A DNA stretch of 64,000 nt from Sphingomonas bisphenolicum (GCF_024349785.1 NZ_AP018821.1:1-64000); one strand, 5' to 3'; positions 36,329 to 44,682 are shown, counted from the stretch's first letter. Notes: generated from the letters alone by a model not told the origin. A program made the numbers and translations.

Positions 36329-36763
36329 CTAATTGGCTGCGAAATGCTTGGCTGAGCTGATGTCGTTCGCCAGCCGAACGCCATCTCCTCGCGCAACTTC
36401 CGCAAGATGAGCTTTCACCTCATTACTGCGACGTACTATTGATGACGCAACCTGCGCCCTATTCTCCGAGCATTTGCCAAAATGGCTGCCCCGGATCATT
36501 TGATCGGCATCCAGGCGATGGCTCAAAGATGCGCCCTTGGTACCTGCCACATCGCGAACGACGGCCACCCGGGCGGCCCAGAGGCAGCGTTCCGTGGTAG
36601 GTCGTGTTCCCGCGGACATGCCGATCTGGCGGGTAGATACCTTGGCATCGGCCCGATAGGTCACATCCAGGGATCTTCCTTAATGATCCACGCTGGTCCG
36701 ATGAACCTGATCAGCGAAGGGGGCAGCGGAAGCGGTTGCCAAGGCAAGCAAAGACAAGATCAC
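36329..36763 (-). pseudogene. Secreted hypothetical protein interrupted by an in-frame stop
   Basis: Read on the minus strand, AGGAG lies 7 bases before a GTG at 36763. This opens a good signal peptide (MILSLLALATASAAPFA) and DQVHRTSVDH, then a TAA at 36682-36680. The same frame continues GRSLDVTYRADAKVSTRQIG ... CLWAARVAVVRDV to a stop at 36329. A single CAA to TAA change explains the break, giving an original protein of about 144 residues. I do not know the family; the pattern suggests a periplasmic protein. A sequencing error is the alternative. Confidence 0.55.
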
Positions 36764-37141
36764 AACATACTCCTCTTTCCAAACAATGGATCGAGCTCAG
36801 GGAGTATGATTGAGACGGCCCCTGAGTTCGATACGTCCGACATCGCGAGATATTCTCGCCAGAGGGGCCCGGTACGCATCCCAAAGCTAGGCCTCAGATC
36901 GAGTTTATCAATGCGCCCGTCACGGTTTCGATTGGGGGACACACTTTCTTACAGAACTTCGTCGTTAATGCCTGACCTGTGATCGGCAGCGCTCGCAGCC
37001 AATCCGGGCGCTCGGTCGTCGAGAAAGTCGTTGCCGGTTCCAGCCAACGAAATGCCGCTCGGCGGATTGCGCAATTGCTAAGGACCCACGCGGTCCCTAC
37101 GGAAGGGGCACCGCGAAATCACTGTCTGTCAGGATCATCGG
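36764..37141. other. Intergenic stretch without a recognisable gene
   Basis: These 378 bases precede the membrane-protein gene at 37142. Reading frames here have no conserved pattern or ribosome-binding site. The base composition is lower in GC than its neighbours, consistent with decayed or non-coding DNA. Confidence 0.4.
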
Positions 37142-37945
37142 ATGCCGCTTCGCCGCGCCCATTATCTCGTCCTGGCAATGGTGCTCGCTACAGTCGTGGC
37201 ATTCTGGCCGACCTACTTCGCTGTTTTGCGGACCGCGCGGACAGAACTTCATTTTCATGGAGTAACGGCCACCGCCTGGATGTTGCTGCTGGCGCTCCAG
37301 AGCTGGACCATTCATCATCAGCGACGCGGCGCGCACCGGATTTTCGGGATCGTGAGTTTGTTTCTGTTTCCGCTTTTTCTCGCGGGAAGCGTTGCTGTCC
37401 TTCTGAGCATGGCGCGCAACACGCCGTCAGACCCTTTCTACCAAATCAACGGCGGACGCCTGGGTATATTGGACGCCTGGACGCCCATCCTTCTGATGGT
37501 CCTCTTCTATTTCGCGCTGAAAGAAAGGCGCAAAGTGCAGCTGCACGCCCGCTATATGCTCGCGACAGCCCTGCCCCTCGTCGAGCCCATTATCGAACGG
37601 CTGCTCGGGCATCTGATCCCGCCTTTCACGGCGTTCGACCCCGCTCAATTCGCGTGGACCATGCGTGCTGCAGAGCTTGGGGGGCTTGTTGCCGCGGCGT
37701 GCCTCTACGCGGCGGCACCACGTTACGGGCGGCCGTTCTTCATCGTCGGATTGGCGATGGTCGCCCAGGCAGTCCTGGTCGAGACGCTGGGGGAGAGCAG
37801 CGTTTGGCAGACGGTATTTGTCGGGCTTGGAAAACTGCCGTCGCTGCCGGTGCTGGTTGTCGCGACGATTGTCGGTGGGCTCACAGTGTGGGCGGGTTGG
37901 ACTGCTGGCCCAGCTGCTCGTCGGCACAAGCCTGCAGCGGCCTGA
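37142..37945 (+). CDS. Seven-helix membrane protein, unknown function
   Basis: 267 residues with about seven hydrophobic segments (YLVLAMVLATVVAFWPTYFAV, GVTATAWMLLLALQSW, IFGIVSLFLFPLFLAGSVAVLL, AWTPILLMVLFYFAL, LGGLVAAACLYAAA, FFIVGLAMVAQAVLV, LPVLVVATIVGGLTVWAGW). The conserved-looking FHGVTATAWMLLLALQ and HRIFGIVSLF resemble uncharacterised proteobacterial membrane proteins with a heme- or quinone-like His pattern, but I cannot assign a function. It is convergent with the resolvase gene. Confidence 0.65.
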   Translation: MPLRRAHYLVLAMVLATVVAFWPTYFAVLRTARTELHFHGVTATAWMLLLALQSWTIHHQRRGAHRIFGIVSLFLFPLFLAGSVAVLLSMARNTPSDPFYQINGGRLGILDAWTPILLMVLFYFALKERRKVQLHARYMLATALPLVEPIIERLLGHLIPPFTAFDPAQFAWTMRAAELGGLVAAACLYAAAPRYGRPFFIVGLAMVAQAVLVETLGESSVWQTVFVGLGKLPSLPVLVVATIVGGLTVWAGWTAGPAARRHKPAAA

Positions 37946-38103
37946 AGGCCGCTCGGCTGCTTGATAGGGTCCGCCAAAAGCTGTCAGGCAACGAGCCAGG
38001 CCCGAGCTTCCTTTCGGCCTGACGGGCTCGAATTTCACTGGCGACTGAAGAATCTGGTCGCCGCACAACGCGGTGGGCCACCTCATATTTGCGTGCCGCG
38101 CAT

Positions 38104-38131
38104 TGTGCCGCGCCCCACACGACGCGGCACA
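38104..38131. repeat. Inverted repeat TGTGCCGCG-N10-CGCGGCACA
   Basis: Arms at 38104-38112 and 38123-38131, 10-bp spacer; a further GTGCCGCGC lies at 38092-38101, 12 bp upstream of the second. The same half-site and same spacer length occur in the large repeat at 1006-1053, and half-sites recur upstream of parA. It sits just beyond the resolvase stop codon in a convergent intergenic region, so a terminator is possible, but there is no T-run. Confidence 0.6.
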
Positions 38132-38145
38132 TTATCGAGGGCTCG

Positions 38146-39075
38146 TTAGGCGATCAGACATGGGTCCAAAGACGCCTCGCGATCTACGAGAAGCCCAAGC
38201 CCCCTCGCCCGTTCCAGCACACGCCGCACGCCCTCGGCCGACCAGTGTATGCCGCCGCGTGGCGTAGGTTCGCGCAAGTCCTTGCTGAGCCAGCCCGCAA
38301 GGTCGCGCAGAGACGATTCCGGATAGGTCTTCAACCTGTCCGCCACCAAGCGCGCGACGCGGGTATCCGGTGGCAGGCGCGGCGCGGACTGGAGGATTAC
38401 ATCGTTGGCATAACCGGCTTTGACCAGGGCCTTGCAGGCCTTCACCAGCGTGCGCTCACTAAATGAGCGGACGGGGGGCTTTATCGCGCGGATCTGGCGC
38501 AAGACTATCGACCAGGGAAGATGTGGTCGCAGGCGCTCTACGGTCGGCAGCCAGCGGTGGCGATCGTCAATCAAGGCGTGCAGATAACGCTCTTTGTGCG
38601 CGTAGCCGATATCAGCAATTGCCGCCGGATCGCGCGCGCGCATCTTGGGATTGCCGGGCTTAGCGCCCCTCGCCATCGCCGCGGCAAGCCCTGCTCGCGT
38701 GCGTTCTCGGATAAGGGCGCGTTCGAATTCGGCAAAGGCACCCAGCATCTGGGTCATCAGCATGCCTTGCGCGCTCGAGGTGTCGATCGGGTCGTTGATC
38801 GAGCGAAAGTAAGCGCCCTTGGCCCGCAGCTGCTCGACGATCTCCAGCAAATGGACGAGCGAGCGTGCCAATCGATCGATCCGCACGACGATGAGGGTGT
38901 CGCCCTCCCCTACCCTTGCCAATGCCCTGGTGAGGTTCGGGCGGTCCCGGCTTCCCCCGCTGGCCTTGTCCTCGAAGATGAGGGCGCAACCCTGCTGCTC
39001 CAGCGCAAGGCGTTGGCCGGCCGTGTCCTGATCTTCTGTCGATACGCGGGCATAGCCGATCAAAGCCACTGTCAC
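38146..39075 (-). CDS. Serine recombinase (resolvase/invertase family)
   Basis: N-terminal catalytic domain of about 140 residues: ALIGYARVSTEDQDTAGQRLAL with the nucleophilic Ser in RVST, VVRIDRLARSLVHLLEIVEQL and LMTQMLGAFAEFERALIRERTRAGLAAA. The C-terminal 160 residues are longer than in Tn3-type resolvases and carry a helix-turn-helix-like region (FSERTLVKACKALVKAGYANDVIL) plus an extra domain (WLSKDLREPTPRGGIHWSAEGVRRVL). Start GTG. It may resolve plasmid multimers or be a remnant transposon resolvase. A near-perfect inverted repeat lies 6 bp upstream. Confidence 0.87.
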   Translation of the reverse strand: MTVALIGYARVSTEDQDTAGQRLALEQQGCALIFEDKASGGSRDRPNLTRALARVGEGDTLIVVRIDRLARSLVHLLEIVEQLRAKGAYFRSINDPIDTSSAQGMLMTQMLGAFAEFERALIRERTRAGLAAAMARGAKPGNPKMRARDPAAIADIGYAHKERYLHALIDDRHRWLPTVERLRPHLPWSIVLRQIRAIKPPVRSFSERTLVKACKALVKAGYANDVILQSAPRLPPDTRVARLVADRLKTYPESSLRDLAGWLSKDLREPTPRGGIHWSAEGVRRVLERARGLGLLVDREASLDPCLIA

Positions 39076-39080
39076 ATTCC

Positions 39081-39118
39081 ATCAAACGGGGGCAATCGAG
39101 GGGTTGCTCCCGTTCGAT
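39081..39118. promoter_or_regulatory. Inverted repeat upstream of the resolvase gene (res subsite or operator)
   Basis: ATCAAACGGGGGCAA (39081-39095) and TTGCTCCCGTTCGAT (39104-39118) pair at 13 of 15 positions across an 8-bp spacer. It begins 6 bp before the resolvase start, where resolvases commonly bind their res site and repress their own gene. Confidence 0.55.
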
Positions 39119-39391
39119 AAACGACAGCACCGGTTTTGGCCAGCCCCGTCCCCCGGGATTTGAGCCCCGGCCCTTTCCCGCGTCCCATGGGCATGCGGGC
39201 GACTTGCGGGCGCTTGGACAGCCCCGCCGGCCGATTTGCGCGGATGAAATCTGCGTCTCAGCAAGCGACAGCGGGGCCTACCGGCGCCTCTAACGAGGGG
39301 TCGCCCCTCGCGTCGGCAAGGGGCCGCCATAAATGTGTGAGCAAAGTGAACCCAGATTGCTTTTAAGCTCAGTATTTGTTACTTTGGCTCC

Positions 39392-39637
39392 ATGGATATC
39401 GCTGGCTTTGGACCAAGCTATACGCCGAGGGTCGTCACTGAAGTTGCACACGCGACCGCAGTGATAGCCACGCTAAACGACCGAATTTCCGGAAGTTTTG
39501 TGCACTCGGCGTGGCAGACCCGCGCAGCTTGGGCCGGCTATGCGCGTGCTCTTCAGCTGGAAGGTCACGAGGTCGATGAAATCGACGTATTTTCCTGGGG
39601 CTGCGGGCTGCAAATCCCCGGCCGGCCGTTGCGTTCG
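39392..39637 (+). pseudogene. 5' fragment of a DUF1612/RHE_PE00001-like gene split by the transposon
   Basis: 82 codons beginning MDIAGFGPSYTPRVVTEVAHA and including IATLNDRISGSFVHSAWQTRAAWAGYARALQLEGHEVDEIDVFSWGCGLQIPGRPLRS. The layout resembles the N terminus of RHE_PE00001-family DNA-binding proteins (LARLDERLA...R...ALxLxGExVxxxDxVLxxxGxDIRxP). The native sequence stops at the codon boundary 39637, where the transposon terminus TGT begins; reading on gives a stop at 39686. The 3' fragment is at 46517-47279 on the same strand. Together they make about 336 codons, near the family's usual size. Confidence 0.7.
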
Positions 39638-39710
39638 TGTGAACGGACAAAGAACACTGCATCCGACACCCCACGCCAATTCACCTGACCGACAAAATTC
39701 TCTGCACCGG
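39638..39710. repeat. Left transposon end with two TniA-type repeats
   Basis: Repeat L1 at about 39645-39664 reads GGACAAAGAACACTGCATCC; L2 at 39689-39708 reads CCGACAAAATTCTCTGCACC. Both fit GACAAA-N5-CTGCAY, matching the reverse complement of the right-end repeats. Multiple short transposase sites at each end are usual for Tn7/Tn5053-type elements. Confidence 0.7.
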
Positions 39711-39712
39711 CG

Positions 39713-41005
39713 TTATTTCCTGACACCCTTCAACATACGCGCCGCCGCGTTGGACGACGGAGCGAGCTTGCGGCCGTAGCGGAGTGCAGTGGCGGTCGAG
39801 GTCCATCGCAATGCCTGCGCGATCGGTCCCGCATCCTCGCCATTGGCGAACAGATCCTGGGTCAGGCCGACGCGCAACGAATGCGTGCTCAGCGCATCGA
39901 TCGCATGGTCGAGATCGGCGCCCATGAGATCGACCAGGCCCTGGTCGGCTGCGGCGAGCGCCGTGCGCTTGATGATCAGCCGCATCGCCGCCGGCGTCAG
40001 CGCGCGCTCGCCAATTCCGTAGGTCACCGTGGCCGCGCGCGCAGGCCGCGCCGCCATGCGTTCCCGATCGACCCGGGCATGATAGGCCAGATCCTCGATC
40101 GCGAGCGCCCGGCGCGCTTCGCGGGGTTTGGTCCGGATCACCGCTACGCGGCGGAACAAGGCGCCCGCGCGGATTGATGCGGCCTCGCGCCAAAGAGCGA
40201 CACGCCGCATCGTGTCGGGCGACAGCCACACCCAGGCCCCTTGCCCTTCCTGGTCGGTTTTCGAGTGGGGCACCTCGAGCAGCCCCGATCCATCCTCTTG
40301 CGCTTCCATCAATTCGACGGCGACGGCCACCAGCTCCGATACGCGCAAACCCGCATCATAGCCGAGCGACAGGATCGCCGCGTCGCGCAGGCCAGCGACG
40401 TCGCGCCCACACGCCTCGAGCAGCACCGACAGCGTGAACCCCCTGACGGCTTCCCGCCCGATCCCTTCGCCGAGCCGCAACGGGCCGGCCTGGCGCTGCC
40501 GGACTCCGGCCCGACGCCGCAGCCCACGCAGCGCATCGCGGACCACGACGGCACCGACGGGGCATGGAACGTCGAGAAGGTGATGGGCCACCGCCAGCGA
40601 GGACAGGCGCCGGGACACGGTCGCCGGCTTGAGCCGCCGCGCCTCGCAATAGTCAATATAGGCGACAAGCCGCGCTTCGTCGGCGGGCAGGCCGATCCCG
40701 CCGCGCTCGGCCGAGAAGCGCGCGTAGCAATCGAGATCGACCGCGAGCGCCTTGATGCTGGCGGGCGCCCGCGCCTCGATGCTCTTCTGGAAGTTGAGTT
40801 CGACCAGGCTGGCGCCTTCGCCTGTCAGCTCCTGAAGCAACTCGACGAGCTGGACCGCGCGATCTTGCGCGGCGCCCGACCGCCGCTGGGGCAGCGGCGC
40901 CTCGCCGGGTGCCAGGATCGTCACGATCTCCGCGGAAACCGAGCGCTTGGGCATGGGCAGACGCTCTGTCTGTGCAGCGATCGACAGGACGGATTTGGCG
41001 CGCAT
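39713..41005 (-). CDS. Tyrosine recombinase (putative cointegrate resolvase of the transposon)
   Basis: 430 residues. A SAM-like N-terminal DNA-binding domain (IKALAVDLDCYARFSAERGGIGLPADEARLVAYIDYCEARRLKPATVSRRLSSLAVAH). The catalytic domain has Arg in YDAGLRVSELVAV, Lys in VPHSKTDQEGQG, the box-II STHSLRVGLTQDLF, Trp replacing the usual third His in ALRWTSTATAL, and the nucleophilic Tyr in ALRYGRKLAP. It resembles phage-integrase/Cre-like recombinases more than XerC/D in size. It sits at the left end of the tni transposon where a serine resolvase (TniR) is normally found, and a lox-like site lies 34 bp upstream of its start. Confidence 0.88.
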   Translation of the reverse strand: MRAKSVLSIAAQTERLPMPKRSVSAEIVTILAPGEAPLPQRRSGAAQDRAVQLVELLQELTGEGASLVELNFQKSIEARAPASIKALAVDLDCYARFSAERGGIGLPADEARLVAYIDYCEARRLKPATVSRRLSSLAVAHHLLDVPCPVGAVVVRDALRGLRRRAGVRQRQAGPLRLGEGIGREAVRGFTLSVLLEACGRDVAGLRDAAILSLGYDAGLRVSELVAVAVELMEAQEDGSGLLEVPHSKTDQEGQGAWVWLSPDTMRRVALWREAASIRAGALFRRVAVIRTKPREARRALAIEDLAYHARVDRERMAARPARAATVTYGIGERALTPAAMRLIIKRTALAAADQGLVDLMGADLDHAIDALSTHSLRVGLTQDLFANGEDAGPIAQALRWTSTATALRYGRKLAPSSNAAARMLKGVRK

Positions 41006-41038
41006 ACCGGGGGACTATAACCCCGATTTCGCCGAAGT

Positions 41039-41069
41039 CACTATCGATAACACTCTATTATCGATAGTG
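41039..41069. promoter_or_regulatory. 12-7-12 perfect inverted repeat, candidate tyrosine-recombinase core site
   Basis: Arms CACTATCGATAA (41039-41050) and TTATCGATAGTG (41058-41069) are exact reverse complements around the asymmetric 7-bp spacer CACTCTA. The geometry is that of a crossover site for tyrosine recombinases (lox 13-8-13, dif 11-6-11, 7-bp overlaps in lambda-type sites). It lies in the 121-bp gap between the divergent recombinase and winged-helix genes. An operator for one of these genes is the alternative, and the two roles can coexist. Confidence 0.7.
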
Positions 41070-41126
41070 CAAAAAAGGGCGTGCTAGGGATGGTGCAGTT
41101 AAGGCAGTTTAGGTTACCCTTGCGAC

Positions 41127-42332
41127 ATGCCCGATTTTTGCGATCCATCGACCCGATTCCATCCGCTCCGATCGGACGAAGATGCGCCGATCGAAGACCT
41201 GATGACGGCAAGGGTGCGCGCGGCGCTCACCTGGGGCCAGCTGCAAGGCCGTTTAGCGCATGTGCCCGCGCAAGTTGCGCATCAATTCTGCGCCGCGCTC
41301 GCCCGCCTGCTCCTCGTCGAAGCGCTCACGGGTAGCGGCTTTTCCGGCGCGAACAGCTGGTTTTCCGCATGGTTTTCCGGCCTCCAGCCCGTGCCCGACG
41401 CCACCGCCCATGTCGCAGCCCCGCCCTCGCTGGTCGCCGACACGCTGCTCGCCGAGCTCTCGCTGTCGGCCTGGGCGCCGCTCGCCGACACGGCCATCCA
41501 AATCCGCGCCGCAGCGCATTTCCATCGCGGCGAGGGCGCCCCGCAAGGCGAGCGCGGCGATGCCCCCGCGTTCGCCGTAGCGGAAGCGGCGCGGCTCGCC
41601 GAGCCGCCCGCCGACGATCGCGCGGACGACTGGCCCCTCGCCGCGCTCGATCGCCTGCATCGGGCCGCGGCCGCCTCGCCGCATTTCGCGCCCACCGAGC
41701 GCAGCTACCAGCTGCTCCCCCTGCCCGCCGGGCCGGTCTCCTTCGAGCAGACGCGGACGGCCACGCCGCTGTGGGCGCTCGATCTCCTCGCCGGCGCCCT
41801 GATCGCGCGGAGCGCGCCAGCGACCAGGCCGCTGCCCCTGCCCGGAGCCGTGCGCGCCGAGGCGCTCAGACCCGAGCTCTGGTCCCGCGAGCGCGCCATT
41901 ATCACGGCCGAGGCCGCCGGCGAAGCTGCGCAGCGGCTGAGCGACCAGCTCGATGCAGCCCATGCGAGCGTGCGCGAAGTGCATGAGGCGATGACCGTCC
42001 TGCGTTCGACCTCGCGCGCGCCGCTGCTCTACCGGCTGCTCGCGGGCTTCGGACCGCTGCGCCCGCTCCAGATCGAGAAGGCCCTTGGCGTTTCGAAAAA
42101 CGGCGTGCGCGATCTCGTCGCCGCCCTCGTCAAAGCGGGCCTCGCCGAGCGGGCGGCGTACGAACATCACACGATCATCCGCGCCCTGCCCCGCGCGCGC
42201 CGTGCCACGCTGGCGGCCGAGGGTGAAAGCAGATCCGTTGAAACCAGCTCCGGCGCGACGTTCGCCGCGTTCGACGCGGCCATGGCCGATGTCGAGCGCG
42301 TGCTCGCCCGTATGGAGACGGCGCGCGAATGA
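41127..42332 (+). CDS. Winged-helix protein carried by the transposon, DUF1612-like layout
   Basis: 401 residues. The N-terminal 150 residues are helical (WGQLQGRLAHVPAQVAHQFCAALARLLLVEALTGS; LSLSAWAPLADTAIQIRAAAHFHRGE). There is a coiled-coil-like helix at about 265-300 (AAGEAAQRLSDQLDAAHASVREVHEAMTVL). The C-terminal HTH reads LYRLLAGFGPLRPLQIEKALGVSKNGVRDLVAALVKAGLAERAAYEHHTIIRALP. The same order, with a similar C-terminal HTH and AAFDAAMADVERVL tail, appears in the interrupted gene flanking the transposon, so it is likely of that family. Its role in the element is unknown: regulator or accessory factor. It is divergent from the recombinase. Confidence 0.65.
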   Translation: MPDFCDPSTRFHPLRSDEDAPIEDLMTARVRAALTWGQLQGRLAHVPAQVAHQFCAALARLLLVEALTGSGFSGANSWFSAWFSGLQPVPDATAHVAAPPSLVADTLLAELSLSAWAPLADTAIQIRAAAHFHRGEGAPQGERGDAPAFAVAEAARLAEPPADDRADDWPLAALDRLHRAAAASPHFAPTERSYQLLPLPAGPVSFEQTRTATPLWALDLLAGALIARSAPATRPLPLPGAVRAEALRPELWSRERAIITAEAAGEAAQRLSDQLDAAHASVREVHEAMTVLRSTSRAPLLYRLLAGFGPLRPLQIEKALGVSKNGVRDLVAALVKAGLAERAAYEHHTIIRALPRARRATLAAEGESRSVETSSGATFAAFDAAMADVERVLARMETARE

Positions 42333-42586
42333 CCCCGGCAACACGGCAAGATAGGAAACCCCGGCAGAAACTTCAAATCGACGCGCCCGATACGGGACTC
42401 GCGCCGCCGTTTCAGGCCATGACCTGTCTTTGAACGATCAAAGGAAAGTTCGCGCAAAAGCCCCTGGGAGCGCAAAAAGGCGGTCTCGGATAGGAGGGGG
42501 CGCCCAGAGGCCGCCACCACGCCCTACGGGCCTCCTGAGGGCAAATTCGCGCGAAATGCCCAATGGGCGACCGTCGCCGTCCGGCT

Positions 42587-43849
42587 TTACCATCCGCGCC
42601 CATGACCCGGCAGATCGAGCAGGATGCGAAACCTGGGAGCGGCGAAGCAGGCGGCGAGCCGCGCCCGCCACAGATCGCCATTCGCGCTGCAAGCCGGCTC
42701 GGCGCAGCCGGCGGACATCGCCGCGCCCACCATCCCCGATGCTTGCAGGTAAAACAGCGCCTCCTGGAAACCACGGCGCTGCGCTGACATCGCCGCGCTC
42801 TCCGTCGCGGCGGCGTCTCGTACCGCGCGCGCCAGCGCCGCGCGGCGAGCCTTCAGCCCCTGCATCAAATGGGCACGGGGATAATTGCGCTTGGCCTGCT
42901 CGAGCTGCTCGCAGACCATGGTGAGCCGGCGACGCTCGCGGTCGAGCTGCCGCAGGCCGACCCTGGCGATCGCCTCCGCCAGATCCGATAATTGGGGTCC
43001 GACGCCGGAAGCCGCCTTTCGCGGCAGGCGTGCCGGCTGCGCATCGAAGCGGAAGATTTGCTCCCATCGCCCGGCTTTCAGCCCGTCACTGCTGTGGAGC
43101 GCCGCCAGCAGCAGATGACGCACCGGAGCGTAGTGGAAGCGGTTGCCGACCAGCGCCGCCCGGTACCGCTCCCAACCTACCCGGTCACCGGGGCGGGCGC
43201 CGCGGATTTGCTCCCGCGCAATCATCCCGTTCCACAGCACTCGGGTTTTGACGAAGGCAAACCGCGCCATTTGCGCGCGCGTGCGCGCGACCCGGGCCGC
43301 GAGCGCCCGCTCGGCGGCCTGCGTCCGCCCCAGGGCCCTGATCCCCGCAAGATCGGTCAGCAACAGCGCATGACGGTCGCAGAAGGTCGTCACGCGCAAG
43401 ATCCAGCTCCGCTCGATCCGCCACGGCGCGCCGGACACCAGCCAGTCAAGCCAGCACTGGGCGCAGCCGATTGACCGCAGCGTCAGCGGCAACAGATCGC
43501 CGCGCCCACAGCCGACGAACGTCCTAGAAATCGCCTTCGCGGGCACCATCGTCGCCCACGCGAGCCGTTCTACCATCACCTGGCGGCGGTCCGGCACGCC
43601 AGCGACCGCCGGCGCCGGCGCGGCCAACCAAGCCGATGCGCGCGACGTGGCCGGTACGCGCGACGTGGCCGGTACGGGCGACACGGCCAGGTCGCGATCG
43701 GCGAGCGCCGCGTCGATGCCGAGATGGCGAAACAGCGCTTTGGGCGTGGTCTCATGACGCGCGGCCAGGCGGCGCAGCCAGGATTCGAAACATTCCTCGG
43801 GCAGCGGCCTCACCCGAAACGCCAGCGGCTCGATCTCCCGCCCGCTCAT
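42587..43849 (-). CDS. tniQ: TniQ-family transposition protein
   Basis: 420 residues with the TniQ N terminus FRVRPLPEECFESWLRRLAARHETTPKALFRHLGID, then a Cys/His-containing region around CAQCWLDWLVSGAPWRIERSWILRVTTFCDRHALLL, as in TniQ/TnsD zinc domains used for target choice. Around 43635-43685 the DNA has an 18-bp tandem repeat (CGCGACGTGGCCGGTACG twice plus a diverged third) encoding repeated VPATSR. The start overlaps tniB by 4 bp. The 254 bp to the convergent winged-helix gene hold no gene. Confidence 0.85.
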   Translation of the reverse strand: MSGREIEPLAFRVRPLPEECFESWLRRLAARHETTPKALFRHLGIDAALADRDLAVSPVPATSRVPATSRASAWLAAPAPAVAGVPDRRQVMVERLAWATMVPAKAISRTFVGCGRGDLLPLTLRSIGCAQCWLDWLVSGAPWRIERSWILRVTTFCDRHALLLTDLAGIRALGRTQAAERALAARVARTRAQMARFAFVKTRVLWNGMIAREQIRGARPGDRVGWERYRAALVGNRFHYAPVRHLLLAALHSSDGLKAGRWEQIFRFDAQPARLPRKAASGVGPQLSDLAEAIARVGLRQLDRERRRLTMVCEQLEQAKRNYPRAHLMQGLKARRAALARAVRDAAATESAAMSAQRRGFQEALFYLQASGMVGAAMSAGCAEPACSANGDLWRARLAACFAAPRFRILLDLPGHGRGW

Positions 43850-44682
43850 TCCGGGCTATAAGGCGTAAACAATTGCAGCGCCTCGGTGATATCGTCCTGG
43901 GTCACGAACCGGCGGTCATGCCGCCGCGCGACCTTTCCCGACCAGTGCAGGATGCGCTTGAAGTTCCCGGTGACCCCGCCGCTGGTCCGCCAGATGCGCT
44001 CGGCGAACGCGGGTTCGGCGAGATGGTCGGGCTCCTCCATCCCCATGCCGCGGGCCAGCGCGCGGATCAGGCGCTGCGCGGGCTCGCCCGGCTCCCATAA
44101 CGGCAATTTGAGGATGATTGAGCGGTACGCCAGCTCGACATCGTCGGCGAAGATCTGCCGGGCGACATCGAGGCCCGCCACGACCAGCGGCACATTGCCC
44201 GCGCTCATCAGGAAGCGGAACGCATCGAGCGTATCGCGCCGCGCAACGCCGCTCGCGGTCAGGATCACATGGACATTGTCGATCGCGACCAGCCGCGTGC
44301 CCTGTTCGGCCAGCAGGTCGACGACCTTCAAATCGGCGGTTTTGTGCGTGTTCGTGCGGATCGGCCAGCCCTGTTTCCAGAGCAGGGCGAGGTTGATCTT
44401 GAGCGAGGTCGGACTCGAGGGAATGACCGTGCGCAGCACGGGCTGATAGCGCGCCTCGCCCCAATCGGCGGGCTCGGGAAAGGCTTCGGCAAGGCGGCGC
44501 TGCGCTTCGCGCAGGATCGAGGTTTTGCCCATGCCGGACTGTCCGGTGAGCACGATGCAGGTCGGGCGTTCCTCGGGATCGTCATGCGCGACATCGACGA
44601 TCGTCTCGACCGCGTTCCGCGCTTCTTCGAAATCGATCCAGAAGGAGGGCGCCAGCGATGGCGCGGTCGCAGCGGCGCTCAT
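43846..44682 (-). CDS. tniB: TniB-type transposition ATPase
   Basis: 278 residues of the AAA+ family related to TniB/TnsC: Walker A VLTGQSGMGKTSIL, Walker B VAIDNVHVILTAS, sensor region FLMSAGNVPLVVAGLDVARQIF, and C-terminal SGGVTGNFKRILHWSGK with the arginine/lid helices. It controls target selection with TniA. It overlaps tniA and tniQ by 4 bp each, so the three are translated as one unit. Confidence 0.9.
   Translation of the reverse strand: MSAAATAPSLAPSFWIDFEEARNAVETIVDVAHDDPEERPTCIVLTGQSGMGKTSILREAQRRLAEAFPEPADWGEARYQPVLRTVIPSSPTSLKINLALLWKQGWPIRTNTHKTADLKVVDLLAEQGTRLVAIDNVHVILTASGVARRDTLDAFRFLMSAGNVPLVVAGLDVARQIFADDVELAYRSIILKLPLWEPGEPAQRLIRALARGMGMEEPDHLAEPAFAERIWRTSGGVTGNFKRILHWSGKVARRHDRRFVTQDDITEALQLFTPYSPE

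Noticed and set aside
38104..38131. Inverted repeat as a rho-independent terminator
   Set aside because: It lies in a convergent gap but has a 10-base loop and no T-run, and the same motif occurs where a terminator is not needed.
42333..42586. Small gene between the winged-helix cargo gene and tniQ
   Set aside because: Open frames here are Arg/Pro-rich mirrors without ribosome-binding sites; treated as a convergent intergenic gap.
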